From Saccoglossus kowalevskii (Eukaryota; Hemichordata; Enteropneusta; Harrimaniidae): DNA of 50,532 bases. Numbering within the stretch: the stretch's first letter is position 1; every line of letters begins with the position of its first letter. The position numbers and the translations under genes were made by a program. The stretch lies in NCBI RefSeq assembly GCF_000003605.2, contig NW_003115573.1:1-50532 (forward strand), given 5' to 3'. Under the pieces are notes generated by a model, which saw only the letters and a list, made by a program, of their open reading frames with translations, had not been told where the DNA came from and made no database searches. Positions 12,638 through 25,441 of this stretch are shown piece after piece.

Positions 12638-13383
12638 GATTACACTTTTTTACTCTTTTCTCCTGATTTTTTTAATTAACTATTTCAATAGTTAAGTTTA
12701 AATACTAGTAGTGTATGCATATTTATAATATGTTTATCAAAGTTACTGGTTTGACGACAAAGAGACTTGTGTACGGCGTATACGTCCAAAAAATATCAGA
12801 TCACCAAAAAAACGAATAACACTATTACCCAAAACCAAATCGTGATACAAATGTTAGGAACGTTTAGAGATACTGGAGAGTACTAACCAAAGCGGCCAAA
12901 ATACGGCGTTTTACCGAGGGTTGGTATCAGAGTATTCCAAAAGGCAGTTTTGCGTAGACGGTAATACATGTATATTCTCCTTGTGGAAATAATGTGTTAA
13001 TATATTTTGTTTTCTATAAACTTATATCGATAACATTCCAGGTCAGCATAGTCCCACTGGTCAGCTGGATACTCTGGTTCCTGGTGCCAGGAAACTGATT
13101 TACGTAATTTGTGAATGAGACAAAACACCTGTTACCATTCGTTCTCATTCACCAATTACGCATTGACTACCATGAGTTCAACCATGGAACTAAAACCCAT
13201 CCAATTGTAGTTCCATGGTATACTCATTACTATCAGCTGGCAATTTAAACTGAAATTGTGATCGGCTACGTATAATATTCCAGAAATAAATAACATTAGC
13301 TTTCTCGCTATTATTAACAGTTTCCCACTTTGAACAATCCAAAATATGCGAGATGAGTGTGAATAGCCAAATACTGTTTCGTT

Positions 13384-13491
13384 GCCGAAATAGCTCAGTT
13401 GGGAGAGCGTTAGACTGAAGATCTAAAGGTCCCTGGTTCAATACCCCGGCGGGTTCGCACGAACCTGACAGAACTGTCCCGGGTTTCGGCA
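13384..13491 (+). tRNA. tRNA-Phe(GAA)-like copy 16, T loop interrupted
   Basis: Body and insert are both of the commonest type (ACCCCGG ... CGAACC), 854 bp from its neighbours on each side. The spacer before it has CTCCTTGTGG in place of CTCATTGTGG. Confidence 0.7.
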
Positions 13492-14237
13492 GATTACACT
13501 TTTTTACTCTTTTCTCCTGATTTTTTTAATTAACTATTTCAATAGTTAAGTTTAAATACTAGTAGTGTATGCATATTTATAATATGTTTATCAAAGTTAC
13601 TGGTTTGACGACAAAGAGACTTGTGTACGGCGTATACGTCCAAAAAATATCAGATCACCAAAAAAACGAATAACACTATTACCCAAAACCAAATCGTGAT
13701 ACAAATGTTAGGAACGTTTAGAGATACTGGAGAGTACTAACCAAAGCGGCCAAAATACGGCGTTTTACCGAGGGTTGGTATCAGAGTATTCCAAAAGGCA
13801 GTTTTGCGTAGACGGTAATACATGTATATTCTCATTGTGGAAATGATGTGTTAATATATTTTGTTATCTATAAACTTATATCGATAACATTCCAGGTCAG
13901 CATAGTCCCACTGGTCAGCTGGATACTCTGGTTCCTGGTGCCAGGAAACTGATTTACGTAATTTGTGAATGAGACAAAACACCTGTTACCATTCGTTCTC
14001 ATTCACCAATTACGCATTGACTACCATGAGTTCAACCATGGAACTAAAACCCATCCAATTGTAGTTCCATGGTATACTCATTACTATCAGCTGGCAATTT
14101 AAACTGAAATTGTGATCGGCTACGTATAATATTCCAGAAATAAATAACATTAGCTTTCTCGCTATTATTAACAGTTTCCCACTTTGAACAATCCAAAATA
14201 TGCGAGATGAGTGTGAATAGCCAAATACTGTTTCGTT

Positions 14238-14345
14238 GCCGAAATAGCTCAGTTGGGAGAGCGTTAGACTGAAGATCTAAAGGTCCCTGGTTCAATACCC
14301 CGGCGGGTTCGCACGAACCTGACAGAACTGTCCCGGGTTTCGGCA
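14238..14345 (+). tRNA. tRNA-Phe(GAA)-like copy 17, T loop interrupted
   Basis: Identical body and insert to copy 16. The preceding spacer has the private change AAATGATG for AAATAATG. Confidence 0.7.
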
Positions 14346-15091
14346 GATTACACTTTTTTACTCTTTTCTCCTGATTTTTTTAATTAACTATTTCAATAGT
14401 TAAGTTTAAATACTAGTAGTGTATGCATATTTATAATATGTTTATCAAAGTTACTGGTTTGACGACAAAGAGACTTGTGTACGGCGTATACGTCCAAAAA
14501 ATATCAGATCACCAAAAAAACGAATAACACTATTACCCAAAACCAAATCGTGATACAAATGTTAGGAACGTTTAGAGATACTGGAGAGTACTAACCAAAG
14601 CGGCCAAAATACGGCGTTTTACCGAGGGTTGGTATCAGAGTATTCCAAAAGGCAGTTTTGCGGAGACGGTAATACATGTATATTCTCCTTGTGGAAATAA
14701 TGTGTTAATATATTTTGTTTTCTATAAACTTATATCGATAACATTCCAGGTCAGCATAGTCCCACTGGTCAGCTGGATACTCTGGTTCCTGGTGCCAGGA
14801 AACTGATTTACGTAATTTGTGAATGAGACAAAACACCTGTTACCATTCGTTCTCATTCACCAATTACGCATTGACTACCATGAGTTCAACCATGGAACTA
14901 AAACCCATCCAATTGTAGTTCCATGGTATACTCATTACTATCAGCTGGCAATTTAAACTGAAATTGTGATCGGCTACGTATAATATAACAGAAATAAATA
15001 ACATTAGCTTTCTCGCTATTATTAACAGTTTCCCACTTTGAACAATCCAAAATATGCGAGATGAGTGTGAATAGCCAAATACTGTTTCGTT

Positions 15092-15199
15092 GCCGAAATA
15101 GCTCAGTTGGGAGAGCGTTAGACTGAAGATCTAAAGGTCCCTGGTTCAATACCCCGGCGGGTTCGCACGAACCTGACAGAACTGTCCCGGATTTCGGCA
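15092..15199 (+). pseudogene. tRNA-Phe-like copy 18, T-stem mismatch
   Basis: G65A gives C49-A65, breaking the outermost T-stem pair (CCCGGATTTCGGCA). The base after the discriminator is C, not G. The following spacer has GATTTGTTTAATT and GGAACATTTAG. Copy 58, 33.6 kb away, shares this same combination. Confidence 0.55.
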
Positions 15200-15945
15200 C
15201 ATTATACTTTTTTACTCTTTTCTCCTGATTTGTTTAATTAACTGTTTCAATAGTTAAGTTTAAATACTAGTAGTGTATGCATATTTATAATATGTTTATC
15301 AAAGTTACTGGTTTGACGACAAAGAGACTTGTGTACGGCGTATACGTCCAAAAAATATCAGATCACCAAAAAAACGAATAACACTATTACCCAAAAACAA
15401 ATCGTGATACAAATGTTAGGAACATTTAGAGATACTGGAGAGTACTAACCAAAGCGGCCAAAATACGGCGTTTTACCGAGGGTTGGTATCAGAGTATTCC
15501 AAAAGGCAGTTTTGCGTAGACGGTAATACATGTATATTCTCATTGTGGAAATAATGTGTAAATATATTTTGTTTTCTATAAACTTATATCGATAACATTC
15601 CAGGTCAGCACAGTCCCACTGGTCAGCTGGATACTCTGGTTCCTGGTGCCAGGAAACTGATTTACGTAATTTGTGAATGAGACAAAACACCTGTTACCAT
15701 TCGTTCTCATTCACCAATTACGCATTGACTACCATGAGTTCAACCATGGAACTAAAATCCATCCAATTGTAGTTCCATGGTATACTCATTACTATCAGCT
15801 GGCAATTTAAACTGAAATTGTGATCGGCTACGTATAATATTCCAGAAATAAATAACATTAGCTTTCTCGCTATTATTAACAGTTTCCCACTTTGAACAAT
15901 CCAAAATATGCGAGATGAGTGTGAATAGCCAAATACTGTTTCGTT

Positions 15946-16053
15946 GCCGAAATAGCTCAGTTGGGAGAGCGTTAGACTGAAGATCTAAAGGTCCCTGGTT
16001 CAATACCCCGGCGGGTTCGCACGAACCTCACAGAACTGTCCCGGGTTTCGGCA
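15946..16053 (+). tRNA. tRNA-Phe(GAA)-like copy 19, T loop interrupted
   Basis: Consensus body. The insert has CCTCACAG in place of CCTGACAG. The upstream inverted repeat spacer reads AAAATCC instead of AAAACCC, as also upstream of copy 58. Confidence 0.7.
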
Positions 16054-16799
16054 GATTATACTTTTTTACTCTTTTCTCCTGATTTGTTTAATTAACTGTT
16101 TCAATAGTTAAGTTTAAATACTAGTAGTGTATGCATATTTATAATATGTTTATCAAAGTTACTGGTTTGACGACAAAGAGACTTGTGTACGGCGTATACG
16201 TCCAAAAAATATCAGATCACCAAAAAAACGAATAACACTATTACCCAAAAACAAATCGTGATACAAATGTTAGGAACATTTAGAGATACTGGAGAGTACT
16301 AACCAAAGCGGCCAAAATACGGCGTTTTACCGAGGGTTGGTATCAGAGTATTCCAAAAGGCAGTTTTGCGTAGACGGTAATACATGTATATTCTCATTGT
16401 GGAAATAATGTGTAAATATATTTTGTTTTCTATAAACTTATATCGATAACATTCCAGGTCAGCACAGTCCCACTGGTCAGCTGGATACTCTGGTTCCTGG
16501 TGCCAGGAAACTGATTTACGTAATTTGTGAATGAGACAAAACACCTGTTACCATTCGTTCTCATTCACCAATTACGCATTGACTACCATGAGTTCAACCA
16601 TGGAACTAAAACCCATCCAATTGTAGTTCCATGGTATACTCATTACTATCAGCTGGCAATTTAAACTGAAATTGTGATCGGCTACGTATAATATTCCAGA
16701 AATAAATAACATTAGCTTTCTCGCTATTATTAACAGTTTCCCACTTTGAACAATCCAAAATATGCGAGATGAGTGTGAATAGCCAAACACTGTTTAGTT

Positions 16800-16907
16800 G
16801 CCGAAATAGCTCAGTTGGGAGAGCGTTAGACTGAAGATCTAAAGGTCCCTGGTTCAATACCCCGGCGGGTTCGCACGAACCTGACAGAACTGTCCCGGAT
16901 TTCGGCA
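16800..16907 (+). pseudogene. tRNA-Phe-like copy 20, T-stem mismatch
   Basis: G65A opens the 49-65 pair. The 5' leader reads TTTAGTTG instead of TTTCGTTG. The minus strand here keeps a longer spurious reading frame because of this change. Insert is the ACCCCGG/CGAACC type. Confidence 0.55.
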
Positions 16908-17654
16908 GATTATACTTTTTTACTCTTTTCTCCTGATTTGTTTAATTAACTGTTTCAATAGTTAAGTTTAAATACTAGTAGTGTATGCATATTTATAATA
17001 TGTTTATCAAAGTTACTGGTTTGACGACAAAGAGACTTGTGTACGGCGTATACGTCCAAAAAAATATCAGATCACCAAAAAAACGAATAACACTATTACC
17101 CAAAAACAAATCGTGATACAAATGTTAGGAACGTTTAGAGATACTGGAGAGTACTAACCAAAGCGGCCAAAATACGACGTTTTACCGAGGGTTGGTATCA
17201 GAGTATTCCAAAAGGCAGTTTTGCGTAGACGGTAATACATGTATATTCTCATTGTGGAAATAATGTGTAAATATATTTTGTTTTCTATAAACTTATATCG
17301 ATAACATTCCAGGTCAGCATAGTCCCACTGGTCAGCTGGATACTCTGGTTCCTGGTGCCAGGAAACTGATTTACGTAATTTGTGAATGAGACAAAACACC
17401 TGTTACCATTCGTTCTCATTCACCAATTACGCATTGACTACCATGAGTTCAACCATGGAACTAAAACCCATCCAATTGTAGTTCCATGGTATACTCATTA
17501 CTATCAGCTAGCAATTTAAACTGAAATTGTGATCGGCTACGTGTAATATTCCAGAAATAAATAACATTAGCTTTCTCGCTATTATTAACAGTTTCCCACT
17601 TTGAACAATCCAAAATATGCGAGATGAGTGTGAATAGCCAAATACTGTTTCGTT

Positions 17655-17762
17655 GCCGAAATAGCTCAGTTGCGACAGCGTTAGACTGAATATCTAAAGG
17701 TCCCTGGTTCAATACCTCGGCGGGTTCGCACGAGCCTGACAGAACTGTCCCGGGTTTCGGCA
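17655..17762 (+). pseudogene. tRNA-Phe-like copy 21, D-arm and position-37 variant
   Basis: G19C, G22C and G37T, but the insert begins ACCTCGGCGGG rather than ACCTCGGTGGG. It is therefore an intermediate or recombinant of the defective subfamily. Upstream it has private CAGCTAGC and ACGTGTAAT changes. Confidence 0.6.
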
Positions 17763-18508
17763 GATTATACTTTTTTACTCTTTTCTCCTGATTTTTTTAA
17801 TTAACTCTTTCAATAGTTATGTTTAAATACCAGTAGTGTATGCATATGTATAATATGTTTATCAAAGTTACTGGTTTGACGACAAAGATACTTGTGTACG
17901 GCGTATACGTCCAAAAAATATCAGATCACCAAAAAAACGAATAACACTATTACCCAAAAACAAATCGTGATACAAATGTTAGGAACGTTTAGAGATACTG
18001 GAGAGTACTAACCAAAGCGGCCAAAATACGACGTTTTACCGAGGGTTGGTATCAGAGTATTCCAAAAGGCAGTTTTGCGTAGACGGTAATACATGTATAT
18101 TCTCATTGTGGAAATAATGTGTAAATATATTTTGTTTTCTATAAACTTATATCGATAACATTCCAGGTCAGCATAGTCCCACTGGTCAGCTGGATACTCT
18201 GGTTCCTGGTGCCAGGAAACTGATTTACGTAATTTGTGAATGAGACAAAACACCTGTTACCATTCGTTCTCATTCACCAATTACGCATTGACTACCATGA
18301 GTTCAACCATGGAACTAAAACCCATCCAATTGTAGTTCCATGGTATACTCATTACTATCAGATGGCAATTTAAACTGAAATTGTGATCGGCTACGTATAA
18401 TATTCCAGAAATAAATAACATTAGCTTTCTCGCTATTATTAACAGTTTCCCACTTTGAACAATCCAAAATATGCGAGATGAGTGTGAATAGCCAAATACT
18501 GTTTCGTT

Positions 18509-18616
18509 GCCGAAATAGCTCAGTTGCGACAGCGTTAGACTGAATATCTAAAGGTCCCTGGTTCAATACCTCGGTGGGTTCGCACGAGCCTGACAGAACT
18601 GTCCCGGGTTTCGGCA
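18509..18616 (+). pseudogene. tRNA-Phe-like copy 22, D-arm and position-37 variant
   Basis: Same as copy 11 (G19C, G22C, G37T, insert ACCTCGGTGGG), and with the same upstream CAGATGGC marker. First member of the 9,394-bp recurrence. Confidence 0.6.
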
Positions 18617-19362
18617 GATTATACTTTTTTACTCTTTTCTCCTGATTTTTTTAATTAACTCTTTCAATAGTTAAGTTTAAATACCAGTAGTGTATGCATA
18701 TGTATAATATGTTTATCAAAGTTACTGGTTTGACGACAAAGAGACTTGTGTACGGCGTATACGTCCAAAAAATATCAGATCACCAAAAAAACGAATAACA
18801 CTATTACCCAAAAACAAATCGTAATACAAATGTTAGGAACGTTTAGAGATACTGGAGAGTACTAACCAAAGCGGCCAAAATACGACGTTTTACCGAGGGT
18901 TGGTATCAGAGTATTCCAAAAGGCAGTTTTGCGTAGACGGTAATACATGTATATTCTCATTGTGGAAATAATGTGTAAATATATTTTGTTTTCTATAAAC
19001 TTATATCGATAACATTCCAGGTCAGCATAGTCCCACTGGTCAGCTGGATACTCTGGTTCCTGGTGCCAGGAAACTGATTTACGTAATTTGTGAATGAGAC
19101 AAAACACCTGTTACAATTCGTTCTCATTCACCAATTACGCATTGACTACCATGAGTTCAACCATGGAACTAAAACCCATCCAATTGTAGTTCCATGGTAT
19201 ACTCATTACTATCAGCTGGCAATTTAAACTGAAATTGTGATCGGCTACGTATAATATTCCAGAAATAAATAACATTAGCTTTCTCGCTATTATTAACCGT
19301 TTCCCACTTTGAACAATCCAAAATATGCGAGATGAGTGTGAATAGCCAGATATTGTTTCGTT

Positions 19363-19470
19363 GCCGAAATAGCTCAGTTGGGAGAGCGTTAGACTGAAGA
19401 TCTAAAGTTTCCTGGTTCAATACCCCGGCGGATTCGCACGAGCCTGACGGAACTGTCCCGGGTTTTGGCA
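19363..19470 (+). tRNA. tRNA-Phe(GAA)-like copy 23, wobble variants
   Basis: G46T, C48T and C69T (G4-U69 wobble). The T stem is intact, unlike copy 12. The insert has GGCGGATTCG, which puts an A-C mismatch in its hairpin, and GACGGAACTGT. Confidence 0.6.
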
Positions 19471-20216
19471 GATGATATTTTTTTACTCTTTTCTCCTGAT
19501 TTTTTTAATTAACTCTTTCAATAGTTATGTTTAAATACTAGTAGTGTATGCATATGTATAATATGTTTATCAAAGTTACTGGTTTGACGACAAAGAGACT
19601 TGTGTACGGCGTATACGTCCAAAAAATATCAGATCACCAAAAAAACGAATAACACTATTACCCAAAAACAAATCGTAATACAAATGTTAGGAACGTTTAC
19701 AGATACTGGAGAGTACTAACCAAAGCGGCCAAAATACGGCGTTTTACCGAGGGTTGGTATCAGAGTATTCCAAAAGGCAGTTTTGCGTAGACGGTAATAC
19801 ATGTATATTCTCATTGTGGAAATAATGTGTAAATATATTTTGTTTTCTATAAACTTATATCGATAACATTCCAGGTCAGCATAGTCCCACAGGTCAGCTG
19901 GATACTCTGGTTCCTGGTGCCAGGAAACTGATTTACGTAATTTGTGAATGAGACAAAACACCTGTTACCATTCGTTCTCATTCACCAATTACGCATTGAC
20001 TACCATGAGTTCAACCATGGAACTAAAACCCATCCAATTGTAGTTCCATGGTATACTCATTACTATCAGCTGGCAATTTAAACTGAAATTGTGATCGGCT
20101 ACGTATAATATTCCAGAAATAAATAACATTAGCTTTCTCGCTATTATTAACAGTTTCCCACTTTGAACAATCCAAAATATGCGAGATGAGTGTGAATAGC
20201 CAAATACTGTTTCGTT

Positions 20217-20324
20217 GCCGAAATAGCTCAGTTGGGAGAGCGTTAGACTGAAGATCTAAAGGTCCCTGGTTCAATACCCCGGCGGGTTCGCACGAACCTG
20301 ACAGAACTGTCCCGGGTTTCGGCA
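20217..20324 (+). tRNA. tRNA-Phe(GAA)-like copy 24, T loop interrupted
   Basis: Consensus body, insert ACCCCGG/CGAACC. It opens a second block of the subfamily seen at copies 14-17. The following spacer has GTGTTAATAT, TTGTTATC and TACTCTAGTTCC, matching the spacers after copy 14. Confidence 0.7.
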
Positions 20325-21070
20325 GATTACACTTTTTTACTCTTTTCTCCTGATTTTTTTAATTAACTATTTCAATAGTTAAGTTTAAATACTAGTAGTG
20401 TATGCATATTTATAATATGTTTATCAAAGTTACTGGTTTGACGACAAAGAGACTTGTGTACGGCGTATACGTCCAAAAAATATCAGATCACCAAAAAAAC
20501 GAATAACACTATTACCCAAAACCAAATCGTGATACAAATGTTAGGAACGTTTAGAGATACTGGAGAGTACTAACCAAAGCGGCCAAAATACGGCGTTTTA
20601 CCGAGGGTTGGTATCAGAGTATTCCAAAAGGCAGTTTTGCGTAGACGGTAATACATGTATATTCTCATTGTGGAAATAATGTGTTAATATATTTTGTTAT
20701 CTATAAACTTATATCGATAACATTCCAGGTCAGCACAGTCCCACTGGTCAGCTGGATACTCTAGTTCCTGGTGCCAGGAAACTGATTTACGTAATTTGTG
20801 AATGAGACAAAACACCTGTTACCATTCGTTCTCATTCACCAATTACGCATTGACTACCATGAGTTCAACCATGGAACTAAAACCCATCCAATTGTAGTTC
20901 CATGGTATACTCATTACTATCAGCTGGCAATTTAAACTGAAATTGTGATCGGCTACGTATAATATTCCAGAAATAAATAACATTAGCTTTCTCGCTATTA
21001 TTAACAGTTTCCCACTTTGAACAATCCAAAATATGCGAGATGAGTGTGAATAGCCAAATACTGTTTCGTT

Positions 21071-21178
21071 GCCGAAATAGCTCAGTTGGGAGAGCGTTAG
21101 ACTGAAGATCTAAAGGTCCCTGGTTCAATACCCCGGCGGGTTCGCACGAACCTGACAGAACTGTCCCGGGTTTCGGCA
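21071..21178 (+). tRNA. tRNA-Phe(GAA)-like copy 25, T loop interrupted
   Basis: Consensus body. 3' flank is GATTACACATTTTTACTC, so the first T-run is five bases. The following spacer has GTATACATATT, otherwise seen after copy 14. Confidence 0.7.
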
Positions 21179-21924
21179 GATTACACATTTTTACTCTTTT
21201 CTCCTGATTTTTTTAATTAACTATTTCAATAGTTAAGTTTAAATACTAGTAGTGTATACATATTTATAATATGTTTATCAAAGTTACTGGTTTGACGACA
21301 AAGAGACTTGTGTACGGCGTATACGTCCAAAAAATATCAGATCACCAAAAAAACGAATAACACTATTACCCAAAACCAAATCGTGATACAAATGTTAGGA
21401 ACGTTTAGAGATACTGGAGAGTACTAACCAAAGCGGCCAAAATACGGCGTTTTACCGAGGGTTGGTATCAGAGTATTCCAAAAGGCAGTTTTGCGTAGAC
21501 GGTAATACATGTATATTCTCATTGTGGAAATAATGTGTTAATATATTTTGTTATCTATAAACTTATATCGATAACATTCCAGGTCAGCATAGTCCCACTG
21601 GTCAGCTGGATACTCTGGTTCCTGGTGCCAGGAAACTGATTTACGTAATTTGTGAATGAGACAAAACACCTGTTACCATTCGTTCTCATTCACCAATTAC
21701 GCATTGACTACCATGAGTTCAACCATGGAACTAAAACCCATCCAATTGTAGTTCCATGGTATACTCATTACTATCAGCTGGCAATTTAAACTGAAATTGT
21801 GATCGGCTACGTATAATATTCCAGAAATAAATAACATTAGCTTTCTCGCTATTATTAACAGTTTCCCACTTTGAACAATCCAAAATATGCGAGATGAGTG
21901 TGAATAGCCAAATACTGTTTCGTT

Positions 21925-22032
21925 GCCGAAATAGCTCAGTTGGGAGAGCGTTAGACTGAAGATCTAAAGGTCCCTGGTTCAATACCCCGGCGGGTTCGCA
22001 CGAACCTGACAGAACTGTCCCGGGTTTCGGCA
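21925..22032 (+). tRNA. tRNA-Phe(GAA)-like copy 26, T loop interrupted
   Basis: Consensus body and ACCCCGG/CGAACC insert. T6 terminator. Last clear member of the second AACTATTTCAATAGTT block. Confidence 0.7.
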
Positions 22033-22778
22033 GATTACACTTTTTTACTCTTTTCTCCTGATTTTTTTAATTAACTATTTCAATAGTTAAGTTTAAATAC
22101 TAGTAGTGTATGCATATTTATAATATGTTTATCAAAGTTACTGGTTTGACGACAAAGAGACTTGTGTACGGCGTATACGTCCAAAAAATATCAGATCACC
22201 AAAAAAACGAATAACACTATTACCCAAAAACAAATCGTGATACAAATGTTAGGAACGTTTAGAGATACTGGAGAGTACTAACCAAAGCGGCCAAAATACG
22301 GCGTTTTACCGAGGGTTGATATCAGAGTATTCCAAAAGGCAGTTTTGCGTAGACGGTAATACATGTATATTCTCATTGTGGAAATAATGTGTTAATATAT
22401 TTTGTTTTCTATAAACTTATATCGATAACATTCCAGGTCAGCATAGTCCCACTGGTCAGCTGGATACTCTGGTTCCTGGTGCCAGGAAACTGATTTACGT
22501 AATTTGTGAATGAGACAAAACACCTGTTACCATTCGTTCTCATTCACCAATTACGCATTGACTACCATGAGTTCAACCATGGAACTAAAACCCATCCAAT
22601 TGTAGTTCCATGGTATACTCATTACTATCAGCTGGCAATTTAAACTGAAATTGTGATCGGCTACGTATAATATTCCAGAAATAAATAACATTAGCTTTCT
22701 CGCTATTATTAACAGTTTCCCACTTTGAACAATCCAAAATATGCGAGATGAGTGTGAATAGCCAAATACTGTTTCGTT

Positions 22779-22886
22779 GCCGAAATAGCTCAGTTGCGAC
22801 AGCGTTAGACTGAATATCTAAAGGTCCCTGGTTCAATACCTCGGTGGGTTCGCACGAGCCTGACAGAACTGTCCCGGGTTTCGGCA
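22779..22886 (+). pseudogene. tRNA-Phe-like copy 27, D-arm and position-37 variant
   Basis: Fifth member of the G19C, G22C, G37T subfamily, insert ACCTCGGTGGG. The downstream flank GATTATTCTTTTTTAC matches copies 3 and 11. Confidence 0.6.
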
Positions 22887-23632
22887 GATTATTCTTTTTT
22901 ACTCTTTTCTCCTGATTTTTTTTATTAACTGTTTCAATAGTTAAGTTTAAATACTAGTAGTGTATGCATATGTATAATATGTTTATCAAAGTTACTGGTT
23001 TGACGACAAAGAGACTTGTGTACGGCGTATACGTCCAAAAAATATCAGATCACCAAAAAAACGAATAACACTATTACCCAAAAACAAATCGTAATACAAA
23101 TGTTAGGAATGTTTAGAGATACTGGAGAGTACTAACCAAAGCGGCCAAAATACGGCGTTTTACGGAGGGTTGGTATCAGAGTATTCCAAAAGGCAGTTTT
23201 GCGTAGACGGTAATACATGTATATTCTCATTGTGGAAATAATGTGTAAATATATTTTGTTTTCTATAAACTTATATCGATAACATTCCAGGTCAGCATAG
23301 TCCCACTGGTCAGCTGGATACTCTGGTTCCTGGTGCCAGGAAACTGATTTACGTAAGTTGTGAATGAGACAAAACACCTGTTACCATTCGTTCTCATTCA
23401 CCAATTACGCATTGACTACCATGAGTTCAACCATGGAACTAAAACCCATCCAATTGTAGTTCCATGGTATACTCATTACTATCAGCTGGCAATTTAAACT
23501 GAAATTGTGATCGGCTACGTATAATATTCCAGAAATAAATAACATTGGCTTTCTCGCTATTATTAACCGTTTCCCACTTTGAACAATCCAAAATATGCGA
23601 GATGAGTGTGAATAGCCAGATATTGTTTCGTT

Positions 23633-23740
23633 GCCGAAATAGCTCAGTTGGGAGAGCGTTAGACTGAAGATCTAAAGGTCCCTGGTTCAATACCCCGACG
23701 GGTTCGCACGAGCCTGACAGAACTGTCCCGGGTTTCGGCA
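23633..23740 (+). tRNA. tRNA-Phe(GAA)-like copy 28, T loop interrupted
   Basis: Consensus body. The insert has CCCCGACGGG (G to A). The first T-run is broken (TTTATACTTCTTTAC), so termination would rely on TTTTCTCC or the T7 after CCGGA. Forms an adjacent near-identical pair with copy 29. Confidence 0.68.
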
Positions 23741-24486
23741 GTTTATACTTCTTTACTCTTTTCTCCGGATTTTTTTAATTAACTCTTTCAATAGTTATGT
23801 TTAAATACTAGTAGTGTATGCATATGTATAATATGTTTATCAAAGTTACTGGTTTGACGACAAAGAGACTTGTGTACGGCGTATACGTCCAAAAAATATC
23901 AGATCACCAAAAAAACGAATAACACTATTACCCAAAAACAAATCGTAATACAAATGTTAGGAACGTTTAGAGATACTGGAGACTACTAACCAAAGCGGCC
24001 AAAATACGGCGTTTCACCGAGGGTTGGTATCAGAGTATTCCAAAAGGCAGTTTTGCGTAGACGGTAATACATGTATATTCTCATTGTGGAAATAATGTGT
24101 AAATATATTTTGTTTTCTATAAACTTATATCGATAACATTCCAGGTCAGCATAGTCCCACTGGTCAGCTGGATACTCTGGTTCCTGGTGCCAGGAAACTG
24201 ATTTACGTAAGTTGTGAATGAGACAAAACACCTGTTACCATTCGTTCTCATTCACCAATTACGCATTGACTACCATGAGTTCAACCATGGAACTAAAACC
24301 CATCCAATTGTAGTTCCATGGTATACTCATTACTATCAGCTGGCAATTTAAACTGAAATTGTGATCGGCTACGTATAATATTCCAGAAATAAATAACATT
24401 GGCTTTCTCGCTATTATTAACCTTTTCCCACTTTGAACAATCCAAAATATGCGAGATGAGTGTGAATAGCCAGATATTGTTTCGTT

Positions 24487-24594
24487 GCCGAAATAGCTCA
24501 GTTGGGAGAGCGTTAGACTGAAGATCTAAAGGTCCCTGGTTCAATACCCCGACGGGTTCGCACGAGCCTGACAGAACTGTCCCGGGTTTCGGCA
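24487..24594 (+). tRNA. tRNA-Phe(GAA)-like copy 29, T loop interrupted
   Basis: Body and insert (CCCCGACGGG) equal to copy 28. Upstream, both copies share AACATTGGC. Here the first T-run is restored to six Ts. Confidence 0.7.
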
Positions 24595-25035
24595 GTTTAT
24601 ACTTTTTTACTCTTTTCTCCGGATTTTTTTAATTAACTCTTTCAATAGTTATGTTTAAATACTAGTAGTGTATGCATATGTATAATATGTTTATCAAAGT
24701 TACTGGTTTGACGACAAAGAGACTTGTGTACGGCGTATACGTCCAAAAAATATCAGATCACCAAAAAAACGAATAACACTATTACCCAAAAACAAATCGT
24801 AATACAAATGTTAGGAACGTTTAGAGATACTGGAGACTACTAACCAAAGCGGCCAAAATACGGCGTTTCACCGAGGGTTGGTATCAGAGTATTCCAAAAG
24901 GCAGTTTTGCGTAGACGGTAATACATGTATATTCTCATTGTGGAAATAATGTGTAAATATATTTTGTTTTCTATAAACTTATATCGATAACATTCCAGGT
25001 CAGCATAGTCCCACTGGTCAGCTGGATACTCTGGT

Positions 25036-25047
25036 TCTGCTTCTGTG
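25036..25047. repeat. Replaced inverted repeat 1 (first)
   Basis: Between GGTT and GATTTACG the usual palindrome is replaced by CTGCTTCTGT, seven bases shorter overall, giving an 847-bp unit. The same unit has AACACTTTGTACC in place of AACACCTGTTACC. Confidence 0.85.
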
Positions 25048-25333
25048 ATTTACGTAATTTGTGAATGAGACAAAACACTTTGTACCATTCGTTCTCATTC
25101 ACCAATTACGCATTGACTACCATGAGTTCAACCATGGAACTAAAACCCATCCAATTGTAGTTCCATGGTATACTCATTACTATCAGCTGGCAATTTAAAC
25201 TGAAATTGTGATCGGCTACGTATAATATTCCAGAAATAAATAACATTAGCTTTCTCGCTATTATTAACCGTTTCCCACTTTGAACAATCCAAAATATGCG
25301 AGATGAGTGTGAATAGCCAGATATTGTTTCGTT

Positions 25334-25441
25334 GCCGAAATAGCTCAGTTGGGAGAGCGTTAGACTGAAGATCTAAAGGTCCCTGGTTCAATACCCCGGC
25401 GGGTTCGCACGAGCCTGACAGAACTGTCCCGGGTTTTGGCA
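25334..25441 (+). tRNA. tRNA-Phe(GAA)-like copy 30, wobble in acceptor
   Basis: C69T gives G4-U69; otherwise the body is consensus. Insert ACCCCGG with CGAGCC. It lies 847 bp after copy 29 because the upstream spacer palindrome has been replaced. Confidence 0.65.

Noticed and set aside
16572-16790. Occasional longer or shifted minus-strand frames (also near 25953, 37062, 50169)
   Set aside because: Each is a consequence of one substitution or indel in the same noncoding unit. None is shared across units.
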